64,000 bases of DNA from Coneutiohabitans sp964457925 (GTDB lineage: Bacteria > Zhuqueibacterota > Zhuqueibacteria > Zhuqueibacterales > Zhuqueibacteraceae), in NCBI GenBank assembly GCA_964457925.1, contig CAYWGH010000012.1, positions 96,287 through 160,286 of the forward strand, in the 5' to 3' direction. A program made the translations under genes and the position numbers. Position 1 is the first letter of the stretch, and each line of letters opens with the position of its first letter. Below, in pieces: positions 27,023 to 35,451 of this stretch. Below the pieces are notes generated by a model that made no database searches, was not told the origin of the DNA, and worked only from the letters and a program-made list of their open reading frames with translations.

Positions 27023-27667
27023 ATGCCCATTACCGTAGCTGTCGTGGAAGACAATCCCAATTTACTTGCCGGAACGTCATACATCCTGCGCGCCTCGCCG
27101 AGCTGCAAAGTGGTCGGAGAATATCCCCATGCGGAGGGATTACTCGATGAAGTCGATGACTGCAAGCCCGACGTTGTGCTGATGGACATCGGATTGCCGG
27201 GCATGTCCGGCATTGCAGCGACAGCGGAATTGAAGCGCCGCTTCCCGCATATGCAGATCATTATTCTATCGGTGTTCGAAGATGACGAAAATGTCTTCCA
27301 GGCCATTTGTGCTGGCGCCTGCGGTTATATCGCAAAGCCGGTGATGCCGGCGGAATTGCTTGAGGCTGTGGAGCAAGCCTTCGGCGGCGCCTCGCCCATG
27401 TCGCCCAAGATTGCACGCAAAGTTTTGGAGCTTTTTAAAAGGCATATGCCGCCCCCCAGAGCCGATTATAACCTCACCGAACGCGAGCTGGAGGTGCTCG
27501 ATCTGCTCACGCAAGGCTCAGATCACAAGCAGATTGCGGAAAAACTTTTTCTCAGCCCCTACACCATCCGCGCCCATCTACGCAATATCTACGACAAGCT
27601 GCACGTTCATTCCAAGTCACAAGCCGTTGCCAAAGCCCTGCAAGAGCGGCTCCTACCCCGGAAGTAA
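27023..27667 (+). CDS. NarL/FixJ-family response regulator, orphan
   Basis: This 214-aa protein has an N-terminal receiver (VAVVEDNPNLLAG, phosphoacceptor in VVLMDIGLPGMSG, Lys in YIAKP) and a C-terminal LuxR-type HTH (YNLTERELEVLDLLTQG, KQIAEKLFLSPYTIRAHLRNIYDKLHVHS). It is a stand-alone regulator: no sensor kinase is adjacent on the same strand, and it is divergent from the NtrC-type gene with 180 bases between. Target genes unknown. Confidence 0.92.
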   Translation: MPITVAVVEDNPNLLAGTSYILRASPSCKVVGEYPHAEGLLDEVDDCKPDVVLMDIGLPGMSGIAATAELKRRFPHMQIIILSVFEDDENVFQAICAGACGYIAKPVMPAELLEAVEQAFGGASPMSPKIARKVLELFKRHMPPPRADYNLTERELEVLDLLTQGSDHKQIAEKLFLSPYTIRAHLRNIYDKLHVHSKSQAVAKALQERLLPRK

Positions 27668-27686
27668 AGCATATTTTAAAAAACTC

Positions 27687-27715
27687 TTGACATTCTCTTA
27701 TTCGCTGTGTATATA
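27687..27715 (+). promoter_or_regulatory. Consensus promoter of the Rrf2 gene
   Basis: TTGACA (27687-27692), a 17-base spacer and TATATA (27710-27715) form a near-ideal sigma-70 promoter 43 bases upstream of the GTG start. Confidence 0.75.
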
Positions 27716-27718
27716 AAG

Positions 27719-27745
27719 CTACTAAATTGATAGACTAAATCAGTT
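27719..27745 (+). promoter_or_regulatory. Putative Rrf2 operator, copy 1
   Basis: CTACTAAATTGATAG followed by ACTAAATCA lies immediately after the -10 box. Nineteen of the first 24 positions match the copy upstream of the sulfate-binding protein gene at 28242. Position relative to -10 suggests autorepression. Confidence 0.6.
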
Positions 27746-27757
27746 ATATACACTATC

Positions 27758-28219
27758 GTGCTGTCCAAAAAAGCAAAATATGCCCTGCAAGCGCTGCTGC
27801 AACTTGCCGAGGAATATGACCGCGGCCCGGTACTCATTGCAGACCTGGCGGAACGCGAGGGCATACCCAAGAAATTTTTGGAACTTATCTTGCTCGAACT
27901 TAGAAACCAGGGCATTTTACAAAGCAAAAAAGGCAAAGGCGGAGGTTATTTCCTGGGGAAGTCTCCCAAAGCAATCACGCTGGGACAAGTCATTCGAATT
28001 CTTGACGGCCCGTTGGCCCCTCTGCCTTGCGTGAGCCAGACGGCTTACATGAAATGCCAGGAATGCCAGGATGAAGAAACCTGCGGCATTCGGCTTGTGA
28101 TGAAACAAGTGCGCGACGCCACCGCCAAAATATTGGATACCACGAGCCTAGCCGATGTCGCCAAGCGCACAGCCGGCTTGGCCGTGAAGCACAAAAAAGG
28201 GAAATCTCGCAAGGTGTGA
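27758..28219 (+). CDS. Rrf2-family transcriptional repressor, probable sulfur-assimilation regulator
   Basis: This 153-aa protein starts at GTG 27758. Residues 1-80 are the winged helix (LSKKAKYALQALLQLAEEY, IADLAEREGIPKKFLELILLEL, KGKGGGYFLGKSP) diagnostic of Rrf2. A C-terminal Cys cluster (PCVSQ, then KCQECQDEETCGIR) has four cysteines spaced C-x11-C-x2-C-x5-C, similar to Fe-S or thiol-sensing Rrf2 members such as IscR. The immediately downstream sulfate importer, and a motif shared by both promoters, make a CymR/CysR-like role in sulfate uptake the best inference. Confidence 0.88.
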   Translation: MLSKKAKYALQALLQLAEEYDRGPVLIADLAEREGIPKKFLELILLELRNQGILQSKKGKGGGYFLGKSPKAITLGQVIRILDGPLAPLPCVSQTAYMKCQECQDEETCGIRLVMKQVRDATAKILDTTSLADVAKRTAGLAVKHKKGKSRKV

Positions 28220-28248
28220 TTGTAAAGTTGTCAAATTTACTCTACTAA
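28220..28248 (+). promoter_or_regulatory. Promoter of the sulfate transport operon
   Basis: TTGTAA (28220-28225), a 17-base spacer and TACTAA (28243-28248) are located just after the Rrf2 stop. The -10 overlaps the second operator-like copy. Confidence 0.5.
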
Positions 28249-28265
28249 TTTGATAGGACAAATCG
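28242..28265 (+). promoter_or_regulatory. Putative Rrf2 operator, copy 2
   Basis: CTACTAATTTGATAG then GACAAATCG matches copy 1 at 27719 in 19 of 24 positions. It overlaps the -10 of the sbp promoter, as expected for repressor control of the operon. Confidence 0.6.
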
Positions 28266-28471
28266 TTTTAGTAGGATCCCCCATGTCGAAACACCTCTTC
28301 CCACAGCAACGCCGTTTCCCGCTTTCAATCAAAATTCCGAAGCCGCGCTTACACTTTTGCCCGCCATTAAAAGCATGCGGTATCGCTCCGATGTTATTAA
28401 CAAGTACAAAAAATCGCGCAGATCGAACGCCGGGGAAATCATTTTATTTAAAAAAGCGCCAAGGAGAAAAC

Positions 28472-29488
28472 ATGCGATTTCGAAATTTTTACCTTCTTGT
28501 TATGCTAATATTTTCCGTGGGAGGCCTGACACAGCCCGTGGCGGCGCAAAAAAAAATAACCCTGCTCAACGTTTCCTACGATCCCACACGCGAGCTTTAT
28601 CAGGAATTCAACCAGGCTTTTGCAAAATATTGGAAGGGGAAAACCGGAGAAATCGTAACGGTTAGACAATCACACGGGGGCTCGAGCAAACAAGCGCGCG
28701 CCGTGATTGATGGTTTGCAGGCCGATGTCGTCACATTGGCATTAGCCTACGACGTCGACGCGATTGCGGAACGATCCCAATTGCTGCCACCCGATTGGCA
28801 AAAAAAATTGCCGCATAACAGCGCGCCGTATACCTCAACTCTCGCTTTTCTCGTCCGAAAAGGCAATCCCAAATGCATCAAAAACTGGGAGGATTTAATC
28901 AAGCCCGGCATCGCCGTCATCACACCCAATCCCAAAACCTCGGGCGTGGCACGCTGGAATTATCTTGCGGCGTGGGGCTATGCGCTTAAACAAAACAACG
29001 GCGATGCGCAAAAAGCTCAGGAATACATTGGCAAACTTTATAAAAACGTGCCGGTGCTTGATTCCGGCGCGCGCGGCGCCACCACGACTTTCGTCGAACG
29101 CGGGATCGGCGATGTGCTGATCAACTGGGAAAATGAATTACTCTTGATCAAAAAAACATACCCGGATGAATTTGACCTGATTGCGCCCTCGCTCAGTATT
29201 CTCGCCGAACCCACGGTTTCACTTGTCGACAAAGTTGTGGACAAACGCAAGACGCGCGCGGTTGCGCAAGCCTATCTGGAGTATTTGTATTCTGAAACAG
29301 GGCAAGAAATCGCAGCCAAAAATTTCTATCGCCCCCATTCTCCGATGGTCGCTGCAAAATATGCCGCTCAATTCCCGCCGATCGAACTCTTCACAATTGA
29401 TGAGGTTTTCGGCGGCTGGCAAAAAGCGCAAAAAACACATTTTGCCGATGGTGGCGTGTTCGATCAAATCTACTTGCCTGACGACTAA
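28472..29488 (+). CDS. sbp: Sulfate ABC transporter, periplasmic substrate-binding protein
   Basis: The start ATG 28472 is preceded by AAGGAG at 28461-28466; a longer in-frame extension to 28250 lacks a ribosome-binding site and a signal peptide. The 338-aa protein has a Sec signal peptide (FYLLVMLIFSVGGL then AAQKK) and the family signatures LLNVSYDPTRELYQEFNQAF, VRQSHGGSSKQARAVIDGL, ADVVTLALAYDVDAIAE and PNPKTSGVARWNYLAAWGYA. It captures sulfate or thiosulfate in the periplasm and hands it to the CysT/CysW channel encoded next. CysP and Sbp cannot be told apart here. Confidence 0.93.
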   Translation: MRFRNFYLLVMLIFSVGGLTQPVAAQKKITLLNVSYDPTRELYQEFNQAFAKYWKGKTGEIVTVRQSHGGSSKQARAVIDGLQADVVTLALAYDVDAIAERSQLLPPDWQKKLPHNSAPYTSTLAFLVRKGNPKCIKNWEDLIKPGIAVITPNPKTSGVARWNYLAAWGYALKQNNGDAQKAQEYIGKLYKNVPVLDSGARGATTTFVERGIGDVLINWENELLLIKKTYPDEFDLIAPSLSILAEPTVSLVDKVVDKRKTRAVAQAYLEYLYSETGQEIAAKNFYRPHSPMVAAKYAAQFPPIELFTIDEVFGGWQKAQKTHFADGGVFDQIYLPDD

Positions 29489-29591
29489 AACGTTCAACAG
29501 GAAAAATTTTTCCATGATCCGTGGGAGAACAAAATAAACCAGGCATTCAAATTCTTGGCGAAAACGTAATCTCGCATTGCAGGATGACTTT

Positions 29592-30425
29592 ATGGCCATT
29601 TCACTCAAACAGCGCAGCGTTCTTCCCGGTTTCGGTTTATCGTTAGGCTATGCCCTGCTGTACCTGAGTATGATCGTACTCATCCCTTTGGCGGGAACGT
29701 TTCTAAAAACAGCAACATTAAGTTGGACGCAGTTTTGGGAAACTGTTACAGCGCCCCGTGCGCTAGCTTCGTATCGCCTCACCTTTGGCGCATCTTTTAT
29801 TGCCGCGTTGATCAATGCCGTATTCGGATTAGTAGTGGCCTGGGTGTTGGTGCGCTACCAGTTTCCCGGCAAACGGTTCATTGATGCACTCGTCGATCTG
29901 CCTTTTGCATTGCCAACAGCGGTAGCCGGCATTGCCTTCACTGCTGTGTACTCCAGCAAAGGCTGGATTGGTCAATATCTTGAACCGTTAGGGTTACAGA
30001 TCGCCTTCACGCCGCTGGGGATCATTTTGGTGCTGACGTTCATCGGATTACCGTTTGTCGTACGTACCGTGCAACCGGTTTTGGAAGATATCGAGCCGGA
30101 AGTCGAGGAAGCGGCCGCGATTCTCGGCGCGCATCGTTGGCAAACACTCACACGAGTCATTTTGCCCGCGCTCTGGCCGGCGTTGATTACAGGTTTTGCC
30201 ATGGCATTCGCGCGCGCCGTGGGCGAATACGGCTCGGTGATTTTCATCGCGGGCAATATGCCGATGCGAACAGAAATTACGCCGTTGTTAATCATCACCA
30301 AACTGGAACAGTATGATTATGCCGGAGCAACAGCCTTGGCCGTTGTCATGCTGGTAATTTCATTCGCACTGCTGCTCATCATCAACCTGCTGCAAGGATG
30401 GAACAGCCGCTTTCAGCGCCGTTAA
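29592..30425 (+). CDS. cysT: Sulfate ABC transporter permease CysT (CysU)
   Basis: This 277-aa protein starts at ATG 29592 (AGGA 8 bases before) rather than the in-frame TTG at 29577. It has six transmembrane helices and the signatures LPGFGLSLGYALLYLSMIVL, DLPFALPTAVAGIAFTAVYS and the permease EAA loop EEAAAILGAHRWQTLTRVILP. The sequence RAVGEYGSVIFIAGNMP is characteristic of CysT. It forms the inner-membrane channel with CysW. Confidence 0.95.
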   Translation: MAISLKQRSVLPGFGLSLGYALLYLSMIVLIPLAGTFLKTATLSWTQFWETVTAPRALASYRLTFGASFIAALINAVFGLVVAWVLVRYQFPGKRFIDALVDLPFALPTAVAGIAFTAVYSSKGWIGQYLEPLGLQIAFTPLGIILVLTFIGLPFVVRTVQPVLEDIEPEVEEAAAILGAHRWQTLTRVILPALWPALITGFAMAFARAVGEYGSVIFIAGNMPMRTEITPLLIITKLEQYDYAGATALAVVMLVISFALLLIINLLQGWNSRFQRR

Positions 30426-30448
30426 TTACGTACAACAAGGACGTGCCT

Positions 30449-31348
30449 ATGAACGAGGCATTATTTGAACACGGTGACCGTGGCAATCATGTGCATGTCA
30501 GAACCGAACCGGCAATCGTGCGCAGAATTCTGATCGCAATGGCGTTGGGTTTTCTGTTTCTGTTTATCATCATACCGCTTGCCGTCGTCTTCATTTCTGC
30601 TTTTGAACAAGGAATTACAGCATATTTGGGGGCCATCATCGAACCCGATGCACTGGCCGCAATTCGCCTTACGCTTTTGACAACGCTGATTGCCGTGCCG
30701 TTGAATCTTGTCTTCGGTATTGCGGCAGCCTGGGCTATCGCCAAGTTTGATTTTAGCGGCAAAAACGTTTTAATCACTTTGATCGATTTGCCGTTTTCCG
30801 TGTCTCCCGTTGTTTCCGGATTGATTTATGTTTTGATTTTCGGCTTGCACGGCTGGTTCGGGAAGTGGTTGAATGAGCACGACATTAATATCATCTTTGC
30901 CACTCCGGGTATCGTACTAGCAACTGTCTTTGTCACCTTTCCTTTCGTCGCGCGCGAATTGATTCCATTGATGCAGGCACAAGGCGTTGAAGAAGAGGAG
31001 GCCGCCCTGTCACTGGGTGCAGGCGGCTGGCAAACATTCTGGCGGGTAACTCTCCCAAATGTGAAATGGGGGTTGCTATACGGCGTAATTCTAAGCACAG
31101 CCCGCGCGATGGGCGAGTTTGGGGCCGTGTCGGTAGTATCCGGGCATATTCGCGGCTTGACGAATACCATGACCTTGCATGTGGAAATTTTGTACAACGA
31201 ATACAATTCTACTGCCGCCTTTGCCGTGGCCTCGCTGTTGACGCTGCTGGCATTGGCGACTTTGCTCGCTAAAAGCGCAGTGGAGTGGAGAACCAAGCAA
31301 CAGTCAAAAGCTGCAGAACGCATAATCGAGGAGAAGCCTGCCACATGA
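30449..31348 (+). CDS. cysW: Sulfate ABC transporter permease CysW
   Basis: This 299-aa protein starts at ATG 30449; the upstream in-frame ATG at 30398 lies within the end of cysT. It has six transmembrane helices. Signatures are DLPFSVSPVVSGLIYVLIFG, the EAA loop EEEAALSLGAGGWQTFWRVTLP and AMGEFGAVSVVSGHIRG, matching CysW. Its stop overlaps the ATG of cysA (ATGA), so the genes are translationally coupled. Confidence 0.95.
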   Translation: MNEALFEHGDRGNHVHVRTEPAIVRRILIAMALGFLFLFIIIPLAVVFISAFEQGITAYLGAIIEPDALAAIRLTLLTTLIAVPLNLVFGIAAAWAIAKFDFSGKNVLITLIDLPFSVSPVVSGLIYVLIFGLHGWFGKWLNEHDINIIFATPGIVLATVFVTFPFVARELIPLMQAQGVEEEEAALSLGAGGWQTFWRVTLPNVKWGLLYGVILSTARAMGEFGAVSVVSGHIRGLTNTMTLHVEILYNEYNSTAAFAVASLLTLLALATLLAKSAVEWRTKQQSKAAERIIEEKPAT

Positions 31349-32424
31349 GGATCGATGTGCAAAATCTCACCAAGAAATTTGGCGCATTCACTGCGCTAAA
31401 AGACATCCATCTGGAAGTGAAGACCGGGGAATTGTTAGCCTTGCTCGGCCCCTCGGGTTGCGGCAAGACTACGCTGCTGCGCATTCTTGCCGGATTGGAA
31501 ATTCCTGATACCGGCTCCATTCGCTTCGATGGTGAAGAGGCAATCAATCAAAACATGCGCGCACGCAAGGTCGGTTTTGTATTCCAGCACTATGCACTGT
31601 TTCGCCATATGACAGTGTTTGAGAACATCGCATTCGGCTTGCGTGTGCGCCCGCATCAAACACGTCCTTCACGCGAAGAAATTAATACACAAGTGAGAAC
31701 CTTGCTCAAGCTAGTGAAACTCGAGGACATGGCTACGCGCTACCCCTCCCTCCTTTCCGGCGGCCAGCGTCAACGCGTTGCGCTAGCAAGGGCTCTGGCG
31801 GTGGAACCGCGTGTGTTGCTATTAGATGAACCATTTGGGGCGCTCGATGCAAAAGTCCGCCAGGAACTGCGGCGTTGGTTGCGGCGCTTGCATGACGAAA
31901 TTCATATCACCAGCGTGTTTGTTACGCATGATCAAGAAGAAGCCTTGGAGGTTGCCGATCGCGTAGTGGTCATGAATGCCGGTCAAATCGAACAGATCGG
32001 CACACCCGAAGAAGTTTACAATCATCCGGCTACGCCGTTCGTGTATAATTTTCTAGGCAATGTCAATCTGTTTCGTGGCCGCATCGAAGATGATAAAATC
32101 TACGTTGGGGGCATGGCAATGGAATTGCCTGCCGGCACCAAACAAGATGCAGAAAGCGCGACGGTTTATGTGAGACCGCATCTCCTCGACATTGAACCTC
32201 ATCCCCGCCACCAAAATCATTTTCGCGCGCGCATCAAGCACATCAATGCCGCCGGCCCGCAAGTCAAAATCGAATTGACGACTGAATGGGGCGATCCTGT
32301 GCATGTGGAAATCTCGCAAGAGAGATATCGCTTATTAGGATTACGGCGCGAGCTGGAAGTTTTTGTTACGCCGAAAGACAAGAACATACCGGCGCACGGA
32401 TTACAGCCGATTGAACAGCTCTAA
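31345..32424 (+). CDS. cysA: Sulfate ABC transporter ATP-binding protein CysA
   Basis: This 359-aa protein starts at ATG 31345, overlapping the cysW stop, with GAGGAG upstream. Walker A is GPSGCGKTTLLRILAGL, the Q-loop is FVFQHYALF, the ABC signature is LLSGGQRQRVALARALA, Walker B is RVLLLDEPFGALD and the switch is VFVTHDQEEAL. The C-terminal ~110 residues form a TOBE-type regulatory domain. It energises sulfate/thiosulfate import. It is the last gene of the operon; no terminator hairpin was obvious after it. Confidence 0.95.
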   Translation: MRIDVQNLTKKFGAFTALKDIHLEVKTGELLALLGPSGCGKTTLLRILAGLEIPDTGSIRFDGEEAINQNMRARKVGFVFQHYALFRHMTVFENIAFGLRVRPHQTRPSREEINTQVRTLLKLVKLEDMATRYPSLLSGGQRQRVALARALAVEPRVLLLDEPFGALDAKVRQELRRWLRRLHDEIHITSVFVTHDQEEALEVADRVVVMNAGQIEQIGTPEEVYNHPATPFVYNFLGNVNLFRGRIEDDKIYVGGMAMELPAGTKQDAESATVYVRPHLLDIEPHPRHQNHFRARIKHINAAGPQVKIELTTEWGDPVHVEISQERYRLLGLRRELEVFVTPKDKNIPAHGLQPIEQL

Positions 32425-32695
32425 ATCTCGGCACCTCTGAATTTCAAGACTCTTTTTGTTTTGACACTTCACCTCACGAGAACGCCCACACCTTCCCGGC
32501 CCTGCCTCATTTGTTCCATTTTATCCATTTATTTCCCCCCCGGCCAGTTATTTTCATCGTTCGTTTGTTCTAATTTGATCATGCAACGGCAACCGCTTGC
32601 AAATGGCCGCGTAAGATTCGCATGAAAATTGAGAGAGGTCAGAGGTGCAGATTTTCCTTCACTCCAAATGATCAATTGCAACAAGGAGAACGAAC

Positions 32696-33268
32696 ATGAG
32701 TGCATACAAAATTTCTTCGTTACGCCGGCGCTCGGCGATCATCGCGTCCACCATGTATTTGATGCTTGCGCTTCTCGCAAGCGGCTGCAGAAAAAACCCC
32801 ACGACGGTTGCCGCCGATAACAATGATGGTCCTGACACTCCACGCACGCCGGTTCCCGGCGCATTGGTCGGAGCATGGTACAGCGGAACGGTTTCAGACA
32901 TCAACTTTTACAATCGCACTACGGGGAATTTTGGTTCGCCCTCCGGTACCGGCATTTTCTTGAAGCTGTCCGCAGAAGGCTATTATGAAAAGGGCGTGTT
33001 GCTGCAATCGTCGCTGTACAATTGTACCATGACTTTTTTCGCCTACAACTCCGGAACAATAACGATCAAGGATTCAATCATTACACTTTATCCGACGTAC
33101 GGGCGGATCAAAAGCCTCGACAACTGTGTTCCCGAAAACAACTACCTCAAAAACGATCAGCTCGTGACGGAAACGATTATCGCCAAGCTGGGAGAGGATG
33201 ACTGGGGAAACGAAACCCTGTGGCTGCGCTACCCTGAAAGCAATCCTTCGGCATTTCATCGCAAATAA
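32696..33268 (+). CDS. Lipoprotein of unknown function
   Basis: This 190-aa protein has an excellent ribosome-binding site (AAGGAG at 32682) and a type-II signal peptide ending in LLASGC, with the lipidated Cys at about residue 31. The mature part starts with a low-complexity Asn/Asp/Thr/Pro linker and continues with a lipocalin-like WYSGTVSDINFYNRTTG, AYNSGTITIKDSIITLYPTYGRIKSL. It resembles small calycin-type lipoproteins of unknown function. The flanking ~270 bases upstream hold no other gene. Confidence 0.72.
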   Translation: MSAYKISSLRRRSAIIASTMYLMLALLASGCRKNPTTVAADNNDGPDTPRTPVPGALVGAWYSGTVSDINFYNRTTGNFGSPSGTGIFLKLSAEGYYEKGVLLQSSLYNCTMTFFAYNSGTITIKDSIITLYPTYGRIKSLDNCVPENNYLKNDQLVTETIIAKLGEDDWGNETLWLRYPESNPSAFHRK

Positions 33269-33383
33269 CTTCGCCGGAGAAACTCTCCTGGAATGGGTAA
33301 ATCGTTCGGCTTCACATTAGTTGATTCGTTCTATTTTACCGGGTACTCGCTTCGGGTAACTTGATCACAACTAGGAAACTGTT

Positions 33384-33605
33384 ATGCAATGCATGCAGTG
33401 CATGTTCGATTATCCCGGCAACTTTCAATTTTGTGGCAATTGCGGCGCTCGTTTGGGAAGCATAAACAATAAACTGGTCAATCTTCCCGGGCATGCTTCG
33501 TTGTTGCTTCCGCGTGAGGAGGCATCTGCAGCGCGCATTCAGACATTCGGACTGAAGGCGCTAGGCATGTTTCCACGCACAAGTTGCCGCCGCAGGTCGA
33601 TCTAG
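33384..33605 (+). CDS. Short zinc-ribbon ORF, possibly a truncated gene
   Basis: This 73-aa ORF starts with CMQCMFDYPGNFQFCGNCGARLG, the C-x2-C...C-x2-C zinc ribbon that heads many FCB multi-domain adenylate cyclases and ATPase regulators. After residue ~26 the sequence looks non-conserved (Pro, Arg and Ala rich), and the ORF stops where the usual large C-terminal domains would begin. Either a small stand-alone ribbon or the decayed 5' end of a larger gene. No clear ribosome-binding site precedes the ATG. Confidence 0.4.
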   Translation: MQCMQCMFDYPGNFQFCGNCGARLGSINNKLVNLPGHASLLLPREEASAARIQTFGLKALGMFPRTSCRRRSI

Positions 33606-33899
33606 TTGAACATCTCGGCAGTCGCGTACGTGCAGTACGAATCTGTGCGGCAAAATAGTCCATTTGCTCTAACAACTCTTGAATCGAGCGGCCGTATCAA
33701 AGCGCAAAAGAGTGAGCACCTTCACAGAACACGATTTCAGGCGCCGGGTGTTGTCATGACCCTGTCATCACGCCGTCAATAAAAGCTCTTGTAACGCGCA
33801 CGGGTTATACGGAGATGCGCAAGAACGAGAAATAACAACATTGGCAACTAAATCAAAACGTATCACCACAACTTAACTACTCAACCAGAAGGAGAACTA

Positions 33900-34514
33900 A
33901 TGAAGAAAGCGGCTTTGGTTTTAGCCCTGATCACAGTTGTGCAAGGCAGCACAGTGGCATTGGCGCAAGAAAAGAAACTCACTTTTCATGCGGCCGGCGG
34001 CGCCAGCGCCCCGCTCAGCAATCAAACCTTTCGGGATGCGTTCAGCATCGGCGCAAATGGCAGCATCGGACTTGATGTGCGTGTTTCACCGCAACTCGTC
34101 GTGGGCCCGGAACTAGGTTATAGCGCGTTTGGACTTGATCGCAAAGGTTTCTTGAAATTGAATGAGGTCGAGGACACCAACGACATTAAGATCAAGGGCG
34201 GTGAACTGAGCGTGGCCGAGATTCTGGGCATTGCCAAATTTCATCTCAACACCGTGGAAGCCAACACCGGTTTTTACCTGGTCGCGGGCGCTGGTTTGTC
34301 GGCCTCGCGCATTGCGAAAATTGAAATCGAAACGCCGGAAGGCGATTTTGAAGTTGACGAGGAGAGCAACAGCGATTTCATGGCTATCGGCGGCGTGGGT
34401 TTGCAGCACAAATTCGGTGAGAAATGGAACACCTATGTCGAAGTGCGTTACACCAAAATCTTCACCGATGAAAGTTATTCCTACTTGCCGGTGCGCGTGG
34501 GCGTGAAGTTCTAA
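33900..34514 (+). CDS. Outer-membrane beta-barrel protein (OmpA/OmpX-like porin family)
   Basis: This 204-aa protein starts at ATG 33900 with AAGGAG upstream. The signal peptide (KKAALVLALITVVQGSTVALAQ) ends in a typical Ala-x-Ala site. The mature protein is a series of alternating amphipathic strands (FHAAGGASAPLSN, GSIGLDVRVSPQLVVGPELG, GFYLVAGAGLSASRIAKIEI, SDFMAIGGVGLQHKFG, YVEVRYTKIF) and ends in an aromatic-terminated strand (YLPVRVGVKF), the signal for BamA-mediated insertion. Eight-stranded size class. The ligand or role is unknown. A strong hairpin follows. Confidence 0.82.
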   Translation: MKKAALVLALITVVQGSTVALAQEKKLTFHAAGGASAPLSNQTFRDAFSIGANGSIGLDVRVSPQLVVGPELGYSAFGLDRKGFLKLNEVEDTNDIKIKGGELSVAEILGIAKFHLNTVEANTGFYLVAGAGLSASRIAKIEIETPEGDFEVDEESNSDFMAIGGVGLQHKFGEKWNTYVEVRYTKIFTDESYSYLPVRVGVKF

Positions 34515-34538
34515 AGCAACTTCTTGTTCCTCCACCTG

Positions 34539-34575
34539 AGGCGCGGCGAGGTTCGTCGCGCCTTAGATTATTCTT
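34539..34575 (+). terminator. Terminator of the outer-membrane protein gene
   Basis: An 11-bp stem (34539-34549 with 34553-34563, one G-U pair) closes a 3-nt loop and is followed by a T-rich stretch. Confidence 0.7.
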
Positions 34576-34640
34576 GGGGCAGGCAATTTTTCCACAGCAA
34601 AATAGCGCACTGTTACCGAGAAAAGCATATACACCACCAC

Positions 34641-34680
34641 TGTCATTCTGCAAGGATCCTGTGAAGATCCGGGAACGGTG
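34641..34680 (+). repeat. Possible copy of a dispersed intergenic repeat
   Basis: The segment begins TGTCATTCTGCAAGGATCC and carries GGATC/GATCC as a small dyad. It resembles the TGTCATTC...GAATCTTGTGAAGATT type intergenic repeat I recall from FCB genomes. Only a partial copy, recognised by memory. Confidence 0.3.
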
Positions 34681-34907
34681 CCAGGTATTTCACAAGATTC
34701 GTCTGCATGGCGTATCCAGAGATCAATTACACGAATCAAGGTAACAGACCGCGAGTTCAGACAATCTCACCAAACAAAATTTCTTGCCACTCACCTTACA
34801 CCTGTTTATCAAAACTCATTTTGAATTCGGTTCTTGTGGTTCGCACTGAATGAATCATAACTCTCAGGTATCGAATCATCCATCTGTTTGGGCAAATTCC
34901 TTTACCC

Positions 34908-35359
34908 TTACTCGACCTCGCAAGATAATCGCTTCAGCAGCACCGGTATGAATTTGTCGTGATCGGCAATCAATTTTGGAACCTCGTTTGGCAAATTAGC
35001 CCAGAAAAACTCAAACACAATCGGTTCAGCTATGCCACCCGAGGTTTCATAATGCCGCCACGTCGTTGGCGGATCGCCGGCACATCGCAGATGATAGAAA
35101 TGGCGATGATGGACTTCATTACGATGGAAATCCGCCATATCGCGAATCTGCTCGCCAAGAAAATGGACTTCGGTGAAATCGGATAGGCCCGTTTCCTCGC
35201 AGACTTCTCGCAAAACCGCTGCATCCCGAGGCTCATTTGGTTGGACCGTGCCAGCCGGTACTTGAATGCCCGCCTCGGGAAATCAGCATGGCGAAAGACC
35301 AGCAGGCGCTGGCGGTGGGTGATGTAGGCGAAGACTTTGTGTTTCAGGGTGGGCATCAC
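34908..35359 (-). pseudogene. NUDIX hydrolase gene broken by one frameshift
   Basis: Two overlapping minus-strand frames together make one NUDIX protein. The first half (from ATG at 35359) reads MPTLKHKVFAYITHRQRLLVFRHADFP. The second half, in another frame, continues EAGIQVPAGTVQPNEPRDAAVLREVCEETGL with an intact Nudix box (GTVQPNE, x7, REVCEETGL) and ends LKRLSCEVE. A single missing base in the G/C-rich stretch around 35274-35280 joins the two. The intact product would hydrolyse a nucleoside diphosphate derivative. It could be a real pseudogene or a sequencing error in a homopolymer-like run. Confidence 0.75.
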
Positions 35360-35451
35360 AATTTGAACTCTTCAATCACGACTTCATGATAGTCACGCGT
35401 CTGCGCAGTAACGAGTCTGTGCAAAATTGACAAATGCTTCAGCGACCTTTA

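Larger units (their letters stand above)
34515..34907 (+). other. Intergenic stretch with terminator and repeat remnant
   Basis: It contains the terminator at 34539-34575 and, at 34641-34680, a short element resembling a dispersed repeat. The remainder holds no ORF with a ribosome-binding site. Confidence 0.4.
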
